Assembly (NCBI RefSeq): GCF_017353255.1
Contig: NZ_JAFMYU010000022.1
Span: forward strand, 61,525 to 125,524
Source: Fibrella aquatilis
GTDB taxonomy: Bacteria; Bacteroidota; Bacteroidia; Cytophagales; Spirosomataceae
DNA length: 64,000 nt
Direction of reading: 5' to 3'
In this document: in pieces, positions 8,636 to 17,182 of the stretch
Numbering within the stretch: the first letter of the stretch is position 1
How the letters are laid out: each line of letters begins with the position of its first letter
Translations under genes and position numbers: made by a program
The notes under the pieces: model-generated
The model's database searches: none
Seen by the model: only the letters and a program-made list of their open reading frames with translations
What the model was told of the DNA's origin: nothing

Positions 8636-9412
8636 TCAGGATTGGTTAGTGAACGGTCGGGTTGTCCACGGAAAAAATTGGGCCAGTTTACGTAGTGGTT
8701 TAAGCCATAGCGTCAGCCAATGAGGTTTCAACCCATTTAGTTGCCATGCCAGCCGGTCTTCACGATTAGCCCGCAGGCGATTACTGAGGCTGCTGTTACT
8801 GACCCCGCCCATCCGCATGACCACCACTACCTCCGGCAGGTAGGCCACCCGAATCTGATGTTTGTGAATAAACCGGAGCATCAGTTCATAGTCGGCTGCT
8901 GAATGTAAGCTAGTGGTGAATAAACCCAACGACCTGTAAAGCGCCGCCCGGACAAAAAAGGTTGGATGGGGGGGCATCCAGCCTTTCAGAAAAGCACCCG
9001 GCCGATAACTGCCCGCCTGCCAGTAGCGGGTAATCTGGTCTGGCTGTTCACGTTGGGCGTAGACCAGGTCACCATATACCGCATCAACGCCCGGCTGTTG
9101 AAACAGGGCCATAACCCGGCTGATGGTGTCGGAGTGGCGATAGAGGTCGTCGGCGTTCAGAATCCCGATCACCTCGCCGGTGGCTGCGGCAATTCCTTTG
9201 TTCATAGCGTCATATAGCCCCTGGTCTGGCTCTGATACAAACCGACTGATGCACTCCCCATAGCTGCGCACAATACTGGTGGTGCCATCTGTCGATGCCC
9301 CATCAATGATAATGTATTCGATGGGGGCGTACGACTGCCCCAGCACAGACTCAATGGCGTCCGCAATGGTATCGGCCCCGTTGTACACAACGGTAATGAT
9401 GGAAATGGTCAT
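8636..9412 (-). CDS. family 2 glycosyltransferase
   Basis: This 258-residue cytoplasmic GT-A enzyme probably extends a lipid-linked glycan. It opens with the GT2 pattern MTISIITVVYNGADTI, then DGASTDGT and a nucleotide-sugar DxD-like NADD motif (GILNADDLYR). The middle part, with PPHPTFFVR and SAADYELMLR, is typical of WcaA/Spsa-like GT2 enzymes of polysaccharide clusters. Its start codon overlaps the stop of the WcaF-like gene by four bases, which indicates translational coupling. Confidence 0.9.
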   Translation of the reverse strand: MTISIITVVYNGADTIADAIESVLGQSYAPIEYIIIDGASTDGTTSIVRSYGECISRFVSEPDQGLYDAMNKGIAAATGEVIGILNADDLYRHSDTISRVMALFQQPGVDAVYGDLVYAQREQPDQITRYWQAGSYRPGAFLKGWMPPHPTFFVRAALYRSLGLFTTSLHSAADYELMLRFIHKHQIRVAYLPEVVVVMRMGGVSNSSLSNRLRANREDRLAWQLNGLKPHWLTLWLKPLRKLAQFFPWTTRPFTNQS

Positions 9413-9984
9413 GGAGTAATGGTGCGTTGCCGAACAGCCACCGCCGGATTACCCTGATAGATGGTATACGCAGCCAGGTCGCGGGTGGCTACCGAGCCTG
9501 CCGCGAGCACTGCGTGCGTATGTAGCCGTACGCCCGGACAGACCGTGGCGCGGGCACCTACCCAAGCCCCCGCTTCGAGCACAATAGAGCGCACCTGTAG
9601 GTCGAAGGTGGGCCGCTGGTAGTTGTGGTTGCCGGTCAAAAGCATGGCACCCTGCGACAGGCAAACGTTATTGTCTATGGTGACTGCGGCGAGGTTATCT
9701 ATCCAGACCTGCTCGCCAATCCAGACGTGGTTGCCAATGGAGAGTAACCAGGGGTACTTGATGTTGACGGCTGGTTTGATAAGCACCCCTTGCCCTACGC
9801 GGGCACCAAACAGGCGTAGCAAGCTTACTTTCAGCCGGGCGGGCAATGGCGCATAGGAGTTGAACAACCAGGCATTTGTGAAATGCCAGAGCACAATTTT
9901 CCAGCGGGGGCCAGGCGTATACCACCGGTTGTCATAGGCCGATAAATCGGTCTGACCCTGTTGAACGGGCGTGGGTGTGGTCAT
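9409..9984 (-). CDS. WcaF-like sugar O-acetyltransferase (hexapeptide repeat)
   Basis: This 191-residue left-handed beta-helix acetyltransferase should acetylate a sugar in an exopolysaccharide or O-unit. The N-terminal segment (YDNRWYTPGPRWKIVLWHFTNAWLF) and the following turns are typical of the colanic-acid WcaF family. Hexapeptide turns (GVLIKPAVNIKYP, VWIGEQVWIDNL, AWVGARATVCPGV) run through the protein, and GNHNY carries the likely catalytic histidine. It overlaps its neighbours by four bases on each side, so the three genes are one transcription unit. Confidence 0.88.
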   Translation of the reverse strand: MTTPTPVQQGQTDLSAYDNRWYTPGPRWKIVLWHFTNAWLFNSYAPLPARLKVSLLRLFGARVGQGVLIKPAVNIKYPWLLSIGNHVWIGEQVWIDNLAAVTIDNNVCLSQGAMLLTGNHNYQRPTFDLQVRSIVLEAGAWVGARATVCPGVRLHTHAVLAAGSVATRDLAAYTIYQGNPAVAVRQRTITP

Positions 9985-10937
9985 TGGCTGGTGGCGGTTT
10001 TCGTTGCGTCCCGAACTCCAACTGTGAGGTCGCGTCCGTGTTCCTGTTTGAAATACGCAATGATAGCTTGCTTGTTGTGGCCGGTATGGTGATACACTTC
10101 CATCAGCTTGGCATCGACCAGAAAGCGGTACCAGAGGCCTTGCAGGAAATGCCAGACAAACCCCTTTCGCCCGTCGAGAAAACCAAACTGCCCGATATAG
10201 CGGAACAGGAAATAGATAATGGGCCGGGTGAAGAGTGGGAGCGAGGCGTATTTCTCTTTCAGGTACCGTTTGCGTTCTTCCTGCGTACCAAACAACCGGG
10301 GCGTTACCCGCACGGTTTCGTCGAAATTGTAACGGATATTGAGCAGGTCGATCACCTCGCGGGTGGCATAGTTATTGTGTTTTTGGGTCCACCAGGTCAG
10401 GTTGTTGAGGTTATGGTCTACCAGGTCGTGCGTAAACTCGACCGTTTTGGGCGGGGCGTCGGTGGTGCCGCCCAGCTTGATGTGTTCGTCCATCCAGGTT
10501 TGTTCGCAGATGCCCTGCCCCTGCCGCCACAGCCGCAGCAGCCAGATGGGGTAATAGCCCCCGTGCCGAATCCAGCGGTCTAGAAACATGACGCGCCGTT
10601 TCACATATATGCCCGTAACGTCGGCATCGAGGGTGGGCAGGCGGTGGTTTATTTCCTCGGCAAGGTTGGGCAGGATGTACTCGTCGGCATCCATCCGCAT
10701 CAGCCAGGTGGTCTTGAACGGCGTGTGGTTGATGCCGTAATTAAACTGCACGGCGTAGGTAGTCCAGGGGTTTTGCACCACTACGGCCCCCATAGCCTGC
10801 GCAATCTCGACGGTACGATCAGTAGAGAAGGAGTCAACGATAAAGACCTGCGAGGTAACAGAACGCAGACTGGTTAAGCAGCGGGCAATGTGCTTTTCTT
10901 CGTTGTGGGTGAGTATTATTACGGACAAGCCGCTCAT
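9981..10937 (-). CDS. family 2 glycosyltransferase (WaaE/KdtX-like)
   Basis: This 318-residue glycosyltransferase is probably the first gene of the minus-strand polysaccharide unit. I start it at the ATG at 10937 (MSGLSVIILTHNEEKHI) because the longer upstream reading lacks family similarity. GT2 features are VIILTHNEE, VDSFSTDRT, and the DxD-like MRMDADEYI. The C-terminal YATREVIDLL and FLDGRKGF blocks are common in lipopolysaccharide core beta-glucosyltransferases of the WaaE type. The acceptor is not deducible from the sequence. Confidence 0.88.
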   Translation of the reverse strand: MSGLSVIILTHNEEKHIARCLTSLRSVTSQVFIVDSFSTDRTVEIAQAMGAVVVQNPWTTYAVQFNYGINHTPFKTTWLMRMDADEYILPNLAEEINHRLPTLDADVTGIYVKRRVMFLDRWIRHGGYYPIWLLRLWRQGQGICEQTWMDEHIKLGGTTDAPPKTVEFTHDLVDHNLNNLTWWTQKHNNYATREVIDLLNIRYNFDETVRVTPRLFGTQEERKRYLKEKYASLPLFTRPIIYFLFRYIGQFGFLDGRKGFVWHFLQGLWYRFLVDAKLMEVYHHTGHNKQAIIAYFKQEHGRDLTVGVRDATKTATSQ

Positions 10938-11103
10938 ACGCGAGAAATTGGCGAGTGCAATTTTATCGAAAATCCGGCACTTTATGAAGCAAAACCCCCA
11001 TTTGCCTACCGTACAGTAAAGCACTGCGGCACTCAGGTAATCAAATGATACATGGTTACGGGTGCTTTGCTATCTTTAAAAATATACCACTGTAACTATT
11101 TGT

Positions 11104-12675
11104 ATGATGACTACATTACCACGCCACCAACTGCGTTGGCTGATCCCTGGGTTGACACTTACCGGTTTCTTACTTGTCAGGTCACTAAGTCATTTCTGGC
11201 TGGGTAGCCACAGCCTTCAGCAAGTATTTCTATTGTTGACGGGGTTAACGGTGATAGGGTTGCTTTGGGCGCTCTTTTTGTTTTGGTGGCAGGCTGATCT
11301 GGCCCTGCGCCGGGGTCTGGCACTCACCTTTGGGCTAGGGCTGGCGGTGCGGCTGATCCTGGTGGCCATCACCCCCATGAGCAGTCATTTTGCCGACACC
11401 TGCCTCACGATGGAGTCGGGTAGCGTAATTAGCCACGACATTCGTACCTATGACCCGACCAACCAGCCTGCCCTGCGAGCACAGCTTCGCGACGATGACT
11501 ACGCTTATCTGCCCCCCATTGCCAGTATCCCCGCCGACTGGAATTTCCATACGTCGACCCACCTGCCGTTGAGTCTGCTACTCTACGGCGTGTTTGACGT
11601 CTGGTGGCCTACTACGCTGGCGTTCAGGCTGAGCTTCTCGGTGCTTGACACCCTGCTGGGCTGCTTTGCCTACTGGTGGCTCTGGCTCATGTTGCTACCT
11701 CTGCGCCCGGGCGAGGTGCCTACGGGCTGGCTGGCCTACCTACGCCGGGGGCTGGCCGGACGCACCATTGAGTTTTATGTGCTGGGTTTAGTCATCCTCT
11801 CGCCGGTGCTACTAAAAGCCGGTACCGTAATTCTGGAAACCAAGGGTACCTGTAGTCTGCTCATGGTGGCATCGTTGTGCTTCTTCCACCAAAGAGCTGC
11901 GCGGCTCCGCCTCCTGGTGAGTCCGGCGCTGCTGGGCATGTCAATTGCTTACATGGGCGTGGGTGTTTTTTTGGTGCCTTACTTTGCCGGGTGGCTGCTA
12001 CTGCGGCAAGCCCGGTTGGGACCATTAGTCAGCTGGCCATCGGCAAAGGCCCTGGGTGAGGCAGCTCAGTTTGGGGCCGTCACTGCCTTGTGTGCAGGAA
12101 TCTGGTTTGTACCGTTCGTACCCGACATCCTGCTGATGATTAAAGCGAGGCTGGCGTTTAGTACTACCTACGTGTTGTTTGCATCGCCCTGGAAACCGGT
12201 AATGGCCCTACTGCCAGTGCACTGGACCTTGGTGAAACAGCTGTTTAGCGTCCTGTTTCTGGGAACGGCCGTTATTGGATTTCTGCGGGGGCGGCTATCT
12301 GTCAGCCTGTTTACGGCCAGCCTGTTTCTTTATTTCCTGACGGTGTCGGTTACCGACGGCAGCATGGATCGGGTGTATATGGGCCTGCTGCTGGTTATGC
12401 TACTGACCGTTGGCGAACACCGCCGCGCTGTTTACTCGCTCGTGATGATCTGTGGGGTTGGCGGCCTGCTCACGCTGTTAGTGGGGGTAGTCATTTACAT
12501 CATGAAGCAGTATTTCCACCGGGGTTATGGCCTCGAATTCAGCCTGGTAGATGGGTATATCAACGCGGTTTTTTGTCTGGTATTCCTGTGGTTGCTCCTT
12601 CGCAATACGTTCGGCGAACGGCCCCCTGTTGCGCTGTCTACGCTGACCGAAGATCAACTGCGTGGCGTGGCCTGA
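11104..12675 (+). CDS. polytopic membrane protein, GT-C-like glycosyltransferase candidate
   Basis: This 523-residue integral membrane protein has about ten to twelve hydrophobic segments. A soluble loop after the second or third helix (residues about 95-150, with ADTCLTMESG and HTSTHLPLSLLLYG) resembles the first periplasmic loop of GT-C glycosyltransferases and other polyprenyl-phosphate-sugar-using enzymes. No family motif is decisive. It is divergent from the polysaccharide unit on the minus strand, with a shared upstream region (10938-11103), which fits a role in the same glycan pathway. The function is inferred from topology and neighbours only. Confidence 0.6.
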   Translation: MMTTLPRHQLRWLIPGLTLTGFLLVRSLSHFWLGSHSLQQVFLLLTGLTVIGLLWALFLFWWQADLALRRGLALTFGLGLAVRLILVAITPMSSHFADTCLTMESGSVISHDIRTYDPTNQPALRAQLRDDDYAYLPPIASIPADWNFHTSTHLPLSLLLYGVFDVWWPTTLAFRLSFSVLDTLLGCFAYWWLWLMLLPLRPGEVPTGWLAYLRRGLAGRTIEFYVLGLVILSPVLLKAGTVILETKGTCSLLMVASLCFFHQRAARLRLLVSPALLGMSIAYMGVGVFLVPYFAGWLLLRQARLGPLVSWPSAKALGEAAQFGAVTALCAGIWFVPFVPDILLMIKARLAFSTTYVLFASPWKPVMALLPVHWTLVKQLFSVLFLGTAVIGFLRGRLSVSLFTASLFLYFLTVSVTDGSMDRVYMGLLLVMLLTVGEHRRAVYSLVMICGVGGLLTLLVGVVIYIMKQYFHRGYGLEFSLVDGYINAVFCLVFLWLLLRNTFGERPPVALSTLTEDQLRGVA

Positions 12676-12789
12676 ACCACCGCTGCGCTTTGTATCAGCG
12701 GCTTAGCCATGAAGTTACGGGCATCGTGGTGTATTTTTGTTGGAAAACAGCTCCGATTGGCTGTTATGCTGTCCGTACCGTCCACGTCA

Positions 12790-15306
12790 ATGAAGCTTCT
12801 ATACATCGGTGTTTTTTACGTGTCCATGCTTTCTCCCGTTTTTGGACAGCCGCTGGCTTCATTTCAGACTCTACCCTACGAACGGCAACTCTACGCCCGC
12901 GACGGTACCAGCCGCGCCACGGTGCTCATTGAAGGCAGCGTGACAGACCCGGCCATTGTGCGAGTGGCCTGCTTTATGACCCGGGCAGGGAAACCGGACC
13001 AACAGCAGCGGGTTACAATCTCAGACACACGCACCTTCCGATTTGACCCGACCATTCGGGCCGAGCGGGCCGAATATGGCGTTAGCCTGTATGCCTACCG
13101 CGCCACGGGCGATTCGGTACTGCTGGCCGAACGCAAGCGCCTGCTCTGTGGCGACGTGTTTGTGATCTATGGGCAATCGAACGCCATTGGCCTCGGTGGC
13201 CTTGACCAGAGCAGCATCAATGACCAGTATATGCGGCAGTGTGGCTATGCCTATGGTGCTACCGACATCCCCAGCGCCATGCAGTGGTACCCCGCCAACC
13301 AACCCTATGGGGCGGTGGGGGCGTTTGGCCTCTACATGGCCGAGGCCATCATGGCCGTAACCAACATTCCCATTTGCCTCATCAATGGCGCTGAGGGAGG
13401 GGCTAGTGCCAATCAACTCAATGACCGTAACGCCAACAGCCCCACTGACCTCACCACGTTCTACGGCCGAATGCTCTACCGCACCCGCTGGGCGGGCTAT
13501 CAGGGGCAGGTGAAAGCCATTTTCTTTAAGCAGGGTGAAGCCGAAGCAGGCTCGTCGGCACTAGGCTATCAGAGCAGTTTCGACCGGCTTTACCAGAACC
13601 TGCGGAAAGACTATGGCACCGCCCCGCGTATGTACGTGAGTCAGATTAATATCATGGCCCGGGGGCAGGACAACGCAGGCGAACTGCGTGATTTTCAACG
13701 ACGTCTGAAACAGATATACCCTAGTGGGCTGGAAAACATTGCTACGGTAGGTACCCAGGGTTACGACGGCATCCATTACAGTTTAGAAGGTAATGCGCAA
13801 ATTGCCCGCGAACAGGCCCGGCAGGTGCTGCGCGATCTGTACGGGCAGGCAGACACGATTCAGGTCAACTCGCCGAATGTTCGTAAGGTGATTCAAAACA
13901 GCCAACATGACACGCTGACGCTTGTTTTCGAGCCAGAAATGCAACTGGTCTGGACCGCCGACTCGGTGCAGGACCACGGCAATGGCCGCTACGCCCGGCT
14001 GCTGGCCGACGTATTTTACCCGGACAACCAAACCGGCCGCATCAGCACCGGCCGGGCCGTGGGTAACCGGGTTCAGCTTGTGCTTCGTCAGCCAGGACCT
14101 GTGCAGACGCTTACTTACCTCCCGCCTTTCTTTTCTGACGCCAAAAACGGGTTCTACGACGGCCCGGTGCTGAAAAATACACGGGGGATGCGGGCATTTA
14201 GTTTTGACAAAGTGGCCGTGGTTCGGGCGTTGCCCGCCATTACAAACCTGAGCCTGCTGTCCAACACCGCCACTCGTGAGATTAGCCTGTCCTGGACAGG
14301 ATCGACAACCGCTGCCACCGAGGTGGTGCTGGAACGGGCCACCGCTGGTGTAACGCCCTTTGTGCCCATTGCCACCCTGCCCGCCAGTTCCACTACTTAC
14401 CGCGAAAAGCCCCCAGCCAGTGCCCTGGGGCAATATCAGTACCGGCTGCGGTTAGTAAGCCCGGTGTCGGAGTCAGAGCTGAGCAACGTGGTAGCGGGCC
14501 AATTGCCGGTTATCTGTTCGCTGTCGGTCAGTCTGGGGAGCAGCAGTACTTTGGCCATTGGTGCTACGGCATCAATCTCGGCTACGGTGACGGGGGCTTT
14601 GCCTGCTACCGACGGCGTATTGCTGCGATGGGCCGGGGAAGGGGTTGCCGGAAATCAAACTAACCCGTTGGCTATTAGTGGCCTTTTACCATCATCGACC
14701 AACGTTTACACGGTCACGGCCATGCAGGGGGTGTGTTCGGCAACGGCCACGACCACGGTTACGGTGCAAACGCCCTGTGCGCTGTCGGTGGCCATTGCGG
14801 GTGCTCAGCTCATTCCGTTTGGGGAGACACTCTCGCTGTCGGCGGTGGTGACGGGTACTCAGCTGGGCATGGGACCACTTACAGCCCGGTGGAGTGGTCC
14901 GGCGGGGTATACGGCTACGGGCACTACGTTAACACAGACTGCCCTCACGCCAAACCTGAGCGGCCCCTATAGCCTTACCGTAGAACAGGGTCGTTGCCTG
15001 GCTACCGCCACAGCCGCCGTAGTCATTGAACAACCCCTTGCCATGGAAACCCCCGCCGACACGATTCGGGTGGGGCCAAATCCGTTGCGGGTGGGGCAAC
15101 CCCTATGGCTCCTGCTGCCCCGGGGCACCGCCACAACGCCCTTGCAACTGACCATCTGGACCCTGACCGGGCAACGCGTGTTAACCAGCACGGTACTACC
15201 CACTACCCAGACCGAACTCCCCACTGCTAGTCTTCGTCCTGGCCTCTACCTGCTCAATATTGCCAGCACCACCCACCTGCTCTGGCAACGACTTTTGGTA
15301 GAATAG
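12790..15306 (+). CDS. secreted SGNH/sialate O-acetylesterase-like protein with T9SS tail
   Basis: This large secreted protein (838 residues from the ATG at 12790, which gives a clean signal peptide ending near FGQ; an in-frame ATG at 12709 is also possible) has an N-terminal beta region, then an SGNH esterase domain with the nucleophile in GQSN (Ser130) and the DxxH pair in DGIHY (D326, H329). This is the layout of sialate O-acetylesterase-like and other carbohydrate esterases. It is followed by fibronectin-type and two Ig-like repeats (about residues 480-740). The last 80 residues (VGPNPLRVGQ ... LRPGLYLLNI) match a type A type IX secretion sorting domain, so it is probably exported to the cell surface. 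The substrate is unknown. Confidence 0.82.
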   Translation: MKLLYIGVFYVSMLSPVFGQPLASFQTLPYERQLYARDGTSRATVLIEGSVTDPAIVRVACFMTRAGKPDQQQRVTISDTRTFRFDPTIRAERAEYGVSLYAYRATGDSVLLAERKRLLCGDVFVIYGQSNAIGLGGLDQSSINDQYMRQCGYAYGATDIPSAMQWYPANQPYGAVGAFGLYMAEAIMAVTNIPICLINGAEGGASANQLNDRNANSPTDLTTFYGRMLYRTRWAGYQGQVKAIFFKQGEAEAGSSALGYQSSFDRLYQNLRKDYGTAPRMYVSQINIMARGQDNAGELRDFQRRLKQIYPSGLENIATVGTQGYDGIHYSLEGNAQIAREQARQVLRDLYGQADTIQVNSPNVRKVIQNSQHDTLTLVFEPEMQLVWTADSVQDHGNGRYARLLADVFYPDNQTGRISTGRAVGNRVQLVLRQPGPVQTLTYLPPFFSDAKNGFYDGPVLKNTRGMRAFSFDKVAVVRALPAITNLSLLSNTATREISLSWTGSTTAATEVVLERATAGVTPFVPIATLPASSTTYREKPPASALGQYQYRLRLVSPVSESELSNVVAGQLPVICSLSVSLGSSSTLAIGATASISATVTGALPATDGVLLRWAGEGVAGNQTNPLAISGLLPSSTNVYTVTAMQGVCSATATTTVTVQTPCALSVAIAGAQLIPFGETLSLSAVVTGTQLGMGPLTARWSGPAGYTATGTTLTQTALTPNLSGPYSLTVEQGRCLATATAAVVIEQPLAMETPADTIRVGPNPLRVGQPLWLLLPRGTATTPLQLTIWTLTGQRVLTSTVLPTTQTELPTASLRPGLYLLNIASTTHLLWQRLLVE

Positions 15307-15389
15307 GCTAAAATCAGATGGCCTGGATATGGGCAACCTACTCTTTTCTTTAGTATCGCTAGATAATACCCAGCACTTCGGGATTTTCC

Positions 15390-15425
15390 TGTCGCCGGAG
15401 ACACACAGCCATGTAGAGCGGGTGA
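15390..15425. repeat. conserved cassette 3' flank (decayed copy)
   Basis: CTGTCGCCGGA followed by a GTAGAGCG-like stretch lies just downstream of the stop codon of the gene at 15426-15620. It matches the flank after the stops at 16560, 20209, 21788 and 22440, and marks the left limit of the array-like DNA. No attC-type boxes are visible here. Confidence 0.45.
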
Positions 15426-15620
15426 CTAATTGGTTTGCTTTCGCCGATTGAGCAGACTCACGATGATTAGGCTGAACAGACCAAGAAACAGGATTCGTAA
15501 CCAGTTGACGTCAACCAAAGCTGAGCCCAAAGCCAGCTTCTGATACAAATTGTTGGCTACTTCATAGAGGTAACTGCCAAGGGCAATACCCACGCCTGCC
15601 CATATCGTATTCTTGTTCAT
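15426..15620 (-). CDS. small two-helix membrane protein, unknown
   Basis: This 64-residue protein has two hydrophobic segments (about residues 6-22 and 41-58) and a basic C-terminus (NRRKQTN), suggesting a small inner-membrane protein. I do not recognise a family. It is on the same strand as all the array genes and is followed by the conserved 3' flank, so it may be an old cassette gene whose recombination site has decayed. Confidence 0.5.
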   Translation of the reverse strand: MNKNTIWAGVGIALGSYLYEVANNLYQKLALGSALVDVNWLRILFLGLFSLIIVSLLNRRKQTN

Positions 15621-15890
15621 GCCTGTAAACTAGGTTTAAAAGGTGTGAATGTTTGCTTAAAGCTGAAGGATATACTTATTCAATGTGCCGTCGACCGCAG
15701 CGGCAGACCGCCCGATTACCAGTAAGAGACAGTTTCGCCTTCTTTCACCTGTTCCGGCGGCCCGGTGTAAACGTACAATTGATCTCCTGTTCTTAGCTAC
15801 GTTGGGCACTTCAACATGGTGTACACAGGTAATTCCTGTTACGCGTAATCGCCAACAAACAGAGCTAAGAGGTTTATCTTTTGCTTAAGA
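15621..15890. other. non-coding stretch in array region
   Basis: No convincing gene. It contains the short block GCCGTCGACCGCAGCGGCAG, similar to the repeat words of the array, and an inverted pair TCTTAGCT/AGCTAAGA around a GTTGGGC and a GCCAAC box in the wrong order for an attC site. It may be a rearranged or decayed cassette junction. Confidence 0.35.
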
Positions 15891-16136
15891 TTACGCCTTC
15901 CGATTGGCTAGCTCCTGTTTGATCTGCCGGAGGGTATTGATATTGACCAGCAGAATAGGCAACAGGGCGAAAGGAACAGTTAGAAGAGAAGTAAAACCCT
16001 GTGTGACAGTTTGATAGAGGGTGATGGCAAGCAGTACGGATAGGACGCCAATAAATAAACCGGTTACGAATTTGATCGACTTCTGCTGTTTAAGCAGCTC
16101 TTCCCGGCTCATGTCTTGTAGTTTTTTGCTGTTCAT
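15891..16136 (-). CDS. small two-helix membrane protein, unknown
   Basis: This 81-residue protein starts with a charged helix (MNSKKLQDMSREELLKQQKS), then two membrane segments (about residues 22-43 and 50-66), and ends with a charged tail (RQIKQELANRK). This layout is common in small uncharacterised Bacteroidota membrane proteins. It lies in the left, decayed part of the cassette-like array, on the minus strand. There is no evidence for its function. Confidence 0.6.
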   Translation of the reverse strand: MNSKKLQDMSREELLKQQKSIKFVTGLFIGVLSVLLAITLYQTVTQGFTSLLTVPFALLPILLVNINTLRQIKQELANRKA

Positions 16137-16196
16137 ATACTCGATAAAATAAGTAGATTAACAGGCCCCCGCCCTGCGGAGCTTTGAGCATGGGCT

Positions 16197-16409
16197 TCAC
16201 TGATCTTTCTCAAAAAATAGATGCACATATAGGGCTGAATCAGACATTGTTGATGTTGTGGAGGCTAGGCGGTAGCCCTGCGCCGCATAGTGCTCCAGTT
16301 TGGTCTGAATCTCATCTTTCGACCTGCTGGCGAGGTTTTCAGCGTTGCGTTTAGCGTTCATAGATAATTCTGAGAAGTAGACTAACGCCTCCACTTTGTA
16401 TTGTTTCAT
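16197..16409 (-). CDS. small DUF4177-like protein
   Basis: This 70-residue soluble protein (MKQYKVEALVYF ... IQTKLEHYAAQGYRLASTTST ... YVHLFFEKD) has the strand-helix-strand layout and the QGYRL turn of DUF4177-type proteins, whose function is not known. The match is by pattern only. It is a minus-strand gene between other small array-like genes. Confidence 0.55.
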   Translation of the reverse strand: MKQYKVEALVYFSELSMNAKRNAENLASRSKDEIQTKLEHYAAQGYRLASTTSTMSDSALYVHLFFEKDQ

Positions 16410-16516
16410 GAGTTGAACTCAGTTTTGTGATGATTCAGGTACGTCGCTGAACGACCACAAATTAGTTAATTCTAGTGATTGCTGGCACGTACATAAGTCC
16501 GCCGCCCGACACAAAC

Positions 16517-16556
16517 ACTGTCGCCGGAAAGCCAACCCACGCAGCGCGAACACAAC
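16517..16556. repeat. conserved cassette 3' flank
   Basis: A stretch of about 40 bases adjoins the stop codon of the YodC-like gene: CTGTCGCCGGAAAGC, then ACCCACGCAGCGCGAACACAAC. Closely related stretches adjoin the stops at 20209 (20151-20190) and 21788 (21748-21781), and weaker ones those at 22440 and 15426. It is a shared feature of the cassettes rather than of any one gene. Confidence 0.55.
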
Positions 16557-16559
16557 TGA

Positions 16560-16766
16560 TTAAGCTAACTGCAAGGAAGCAACGGGGAATGTATCTTCCT
16601 GCAAAGTCCCTGTTGCATCAAACCATTGACATTTAACTTGTTCTTTATCCTCCACCAGAGTCTTCAGTATAGAACCGGCTCCGTATTTCGTTCCGTAGCC
16701 CGTGACGGTCATTAGAGGACTGCCTGATTTAAGTTTGACTACGCTACCAATTGAGATTTGTTCCAT
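16560..16766 (-). CDS. YodC-like small protein (DUF2158)
   Basis: This 68-residue protein matches the YodC/DUF2158 pattern: a beta-rich start with VVKLKSGSPLMTV, a variable loop, then VKCQWFDATGTLQEDTFPVASL. Such proteins occur widely, often in mobile regions, without a known role. It is the first gene to the left of the attC-like site at 16848-16933. After its stop lies the conserved 3' flank (CTGTCGCCGGAAAGCCAACC, then CACGCAGCGCGAACAC, 16517-16556), but no full attC follows. Confidence 0.75.
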   Translation of the reverse strand: MEQISIGSVVKLKSGSPLMTVTGYGTKYGAGSILKTLVEDKEQVKCQWFDATGTLQEDTFPVASLQLA

Positions 16767-16847
16767 TGTGTTATTTTTTCACCGAGCCTGAAGCCCGAAA
16801 CTGACCTTTCGGAGCGGTTGGCCTATCGCCAGGACCTTGCCCCATAA

Positions 16848-16933
16848 ACCCAACTCCCACAGGGGCTGATGGTGAGCAAGATACTTGAAACAAACGAACG
16901 TACCCACACCTTTACACCCCTGTTTCGTTGGGC
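16848..16933. other. attC-like recombination site 1
   Basis: 86 bp. Outer boxes are ACCCAAC (16848-16854) and GTTGGGC (16927-16933), matching the integron RYYYAAC and GTTRRRY boxes. Inside them are short unpaired spacers, then CAGGGG/CCCCTG with an extra C before TGATGG on the left, and TTTACA on the right. The middle is variable. It lies downstream of the stop of the PKD lipoprotein gene (minus strand) and upstream of the YodC-like gene. Confidence 0.75.
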
Positions 16934-17182
16934 ATCCCAACTTAACCTCACAGGAGTTTATCCTGTCAGCGGAAACCTGCCCCACGAGTGACCCGCAAAA
17001 GCCGAGGCGGGACAAAGCGCGGAGCCACGATGCGCGAAGCCGCCGAGCGCGAAGTCAGGTACGTTCCTTATCAACTTCGGTATATCGCAGGTACGCTGTC
17101 CCGCTCAAAACCTGCCTTACCACCAAGTTTGGCTTGTCAAAAGTTGCCGTCGCTCAGGTATGTTTACCAAGTCCTTTCAAAA
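16934..17182. repeat. degenerate array repeats downstream of the PKD gene
   Basis: Non-coding, GC-rich DNA with several copies of the array words: CCTGTCAGCGGAAACC, CAGGTACG (twice), GTTTGGCTTGTCAAAAG and CGTCGCTCAGGTA. The words match those at 19844-20026. No gene is visible here. Confidence 0.5.

Noticed and set aside
15800..15860. A further attC-like site around GTTGGGC and GCCAAC in 15621-15890
   Set aside because: The boxes occur in the wrong order and without the conserved inner stem; at most a rearranged remnant.
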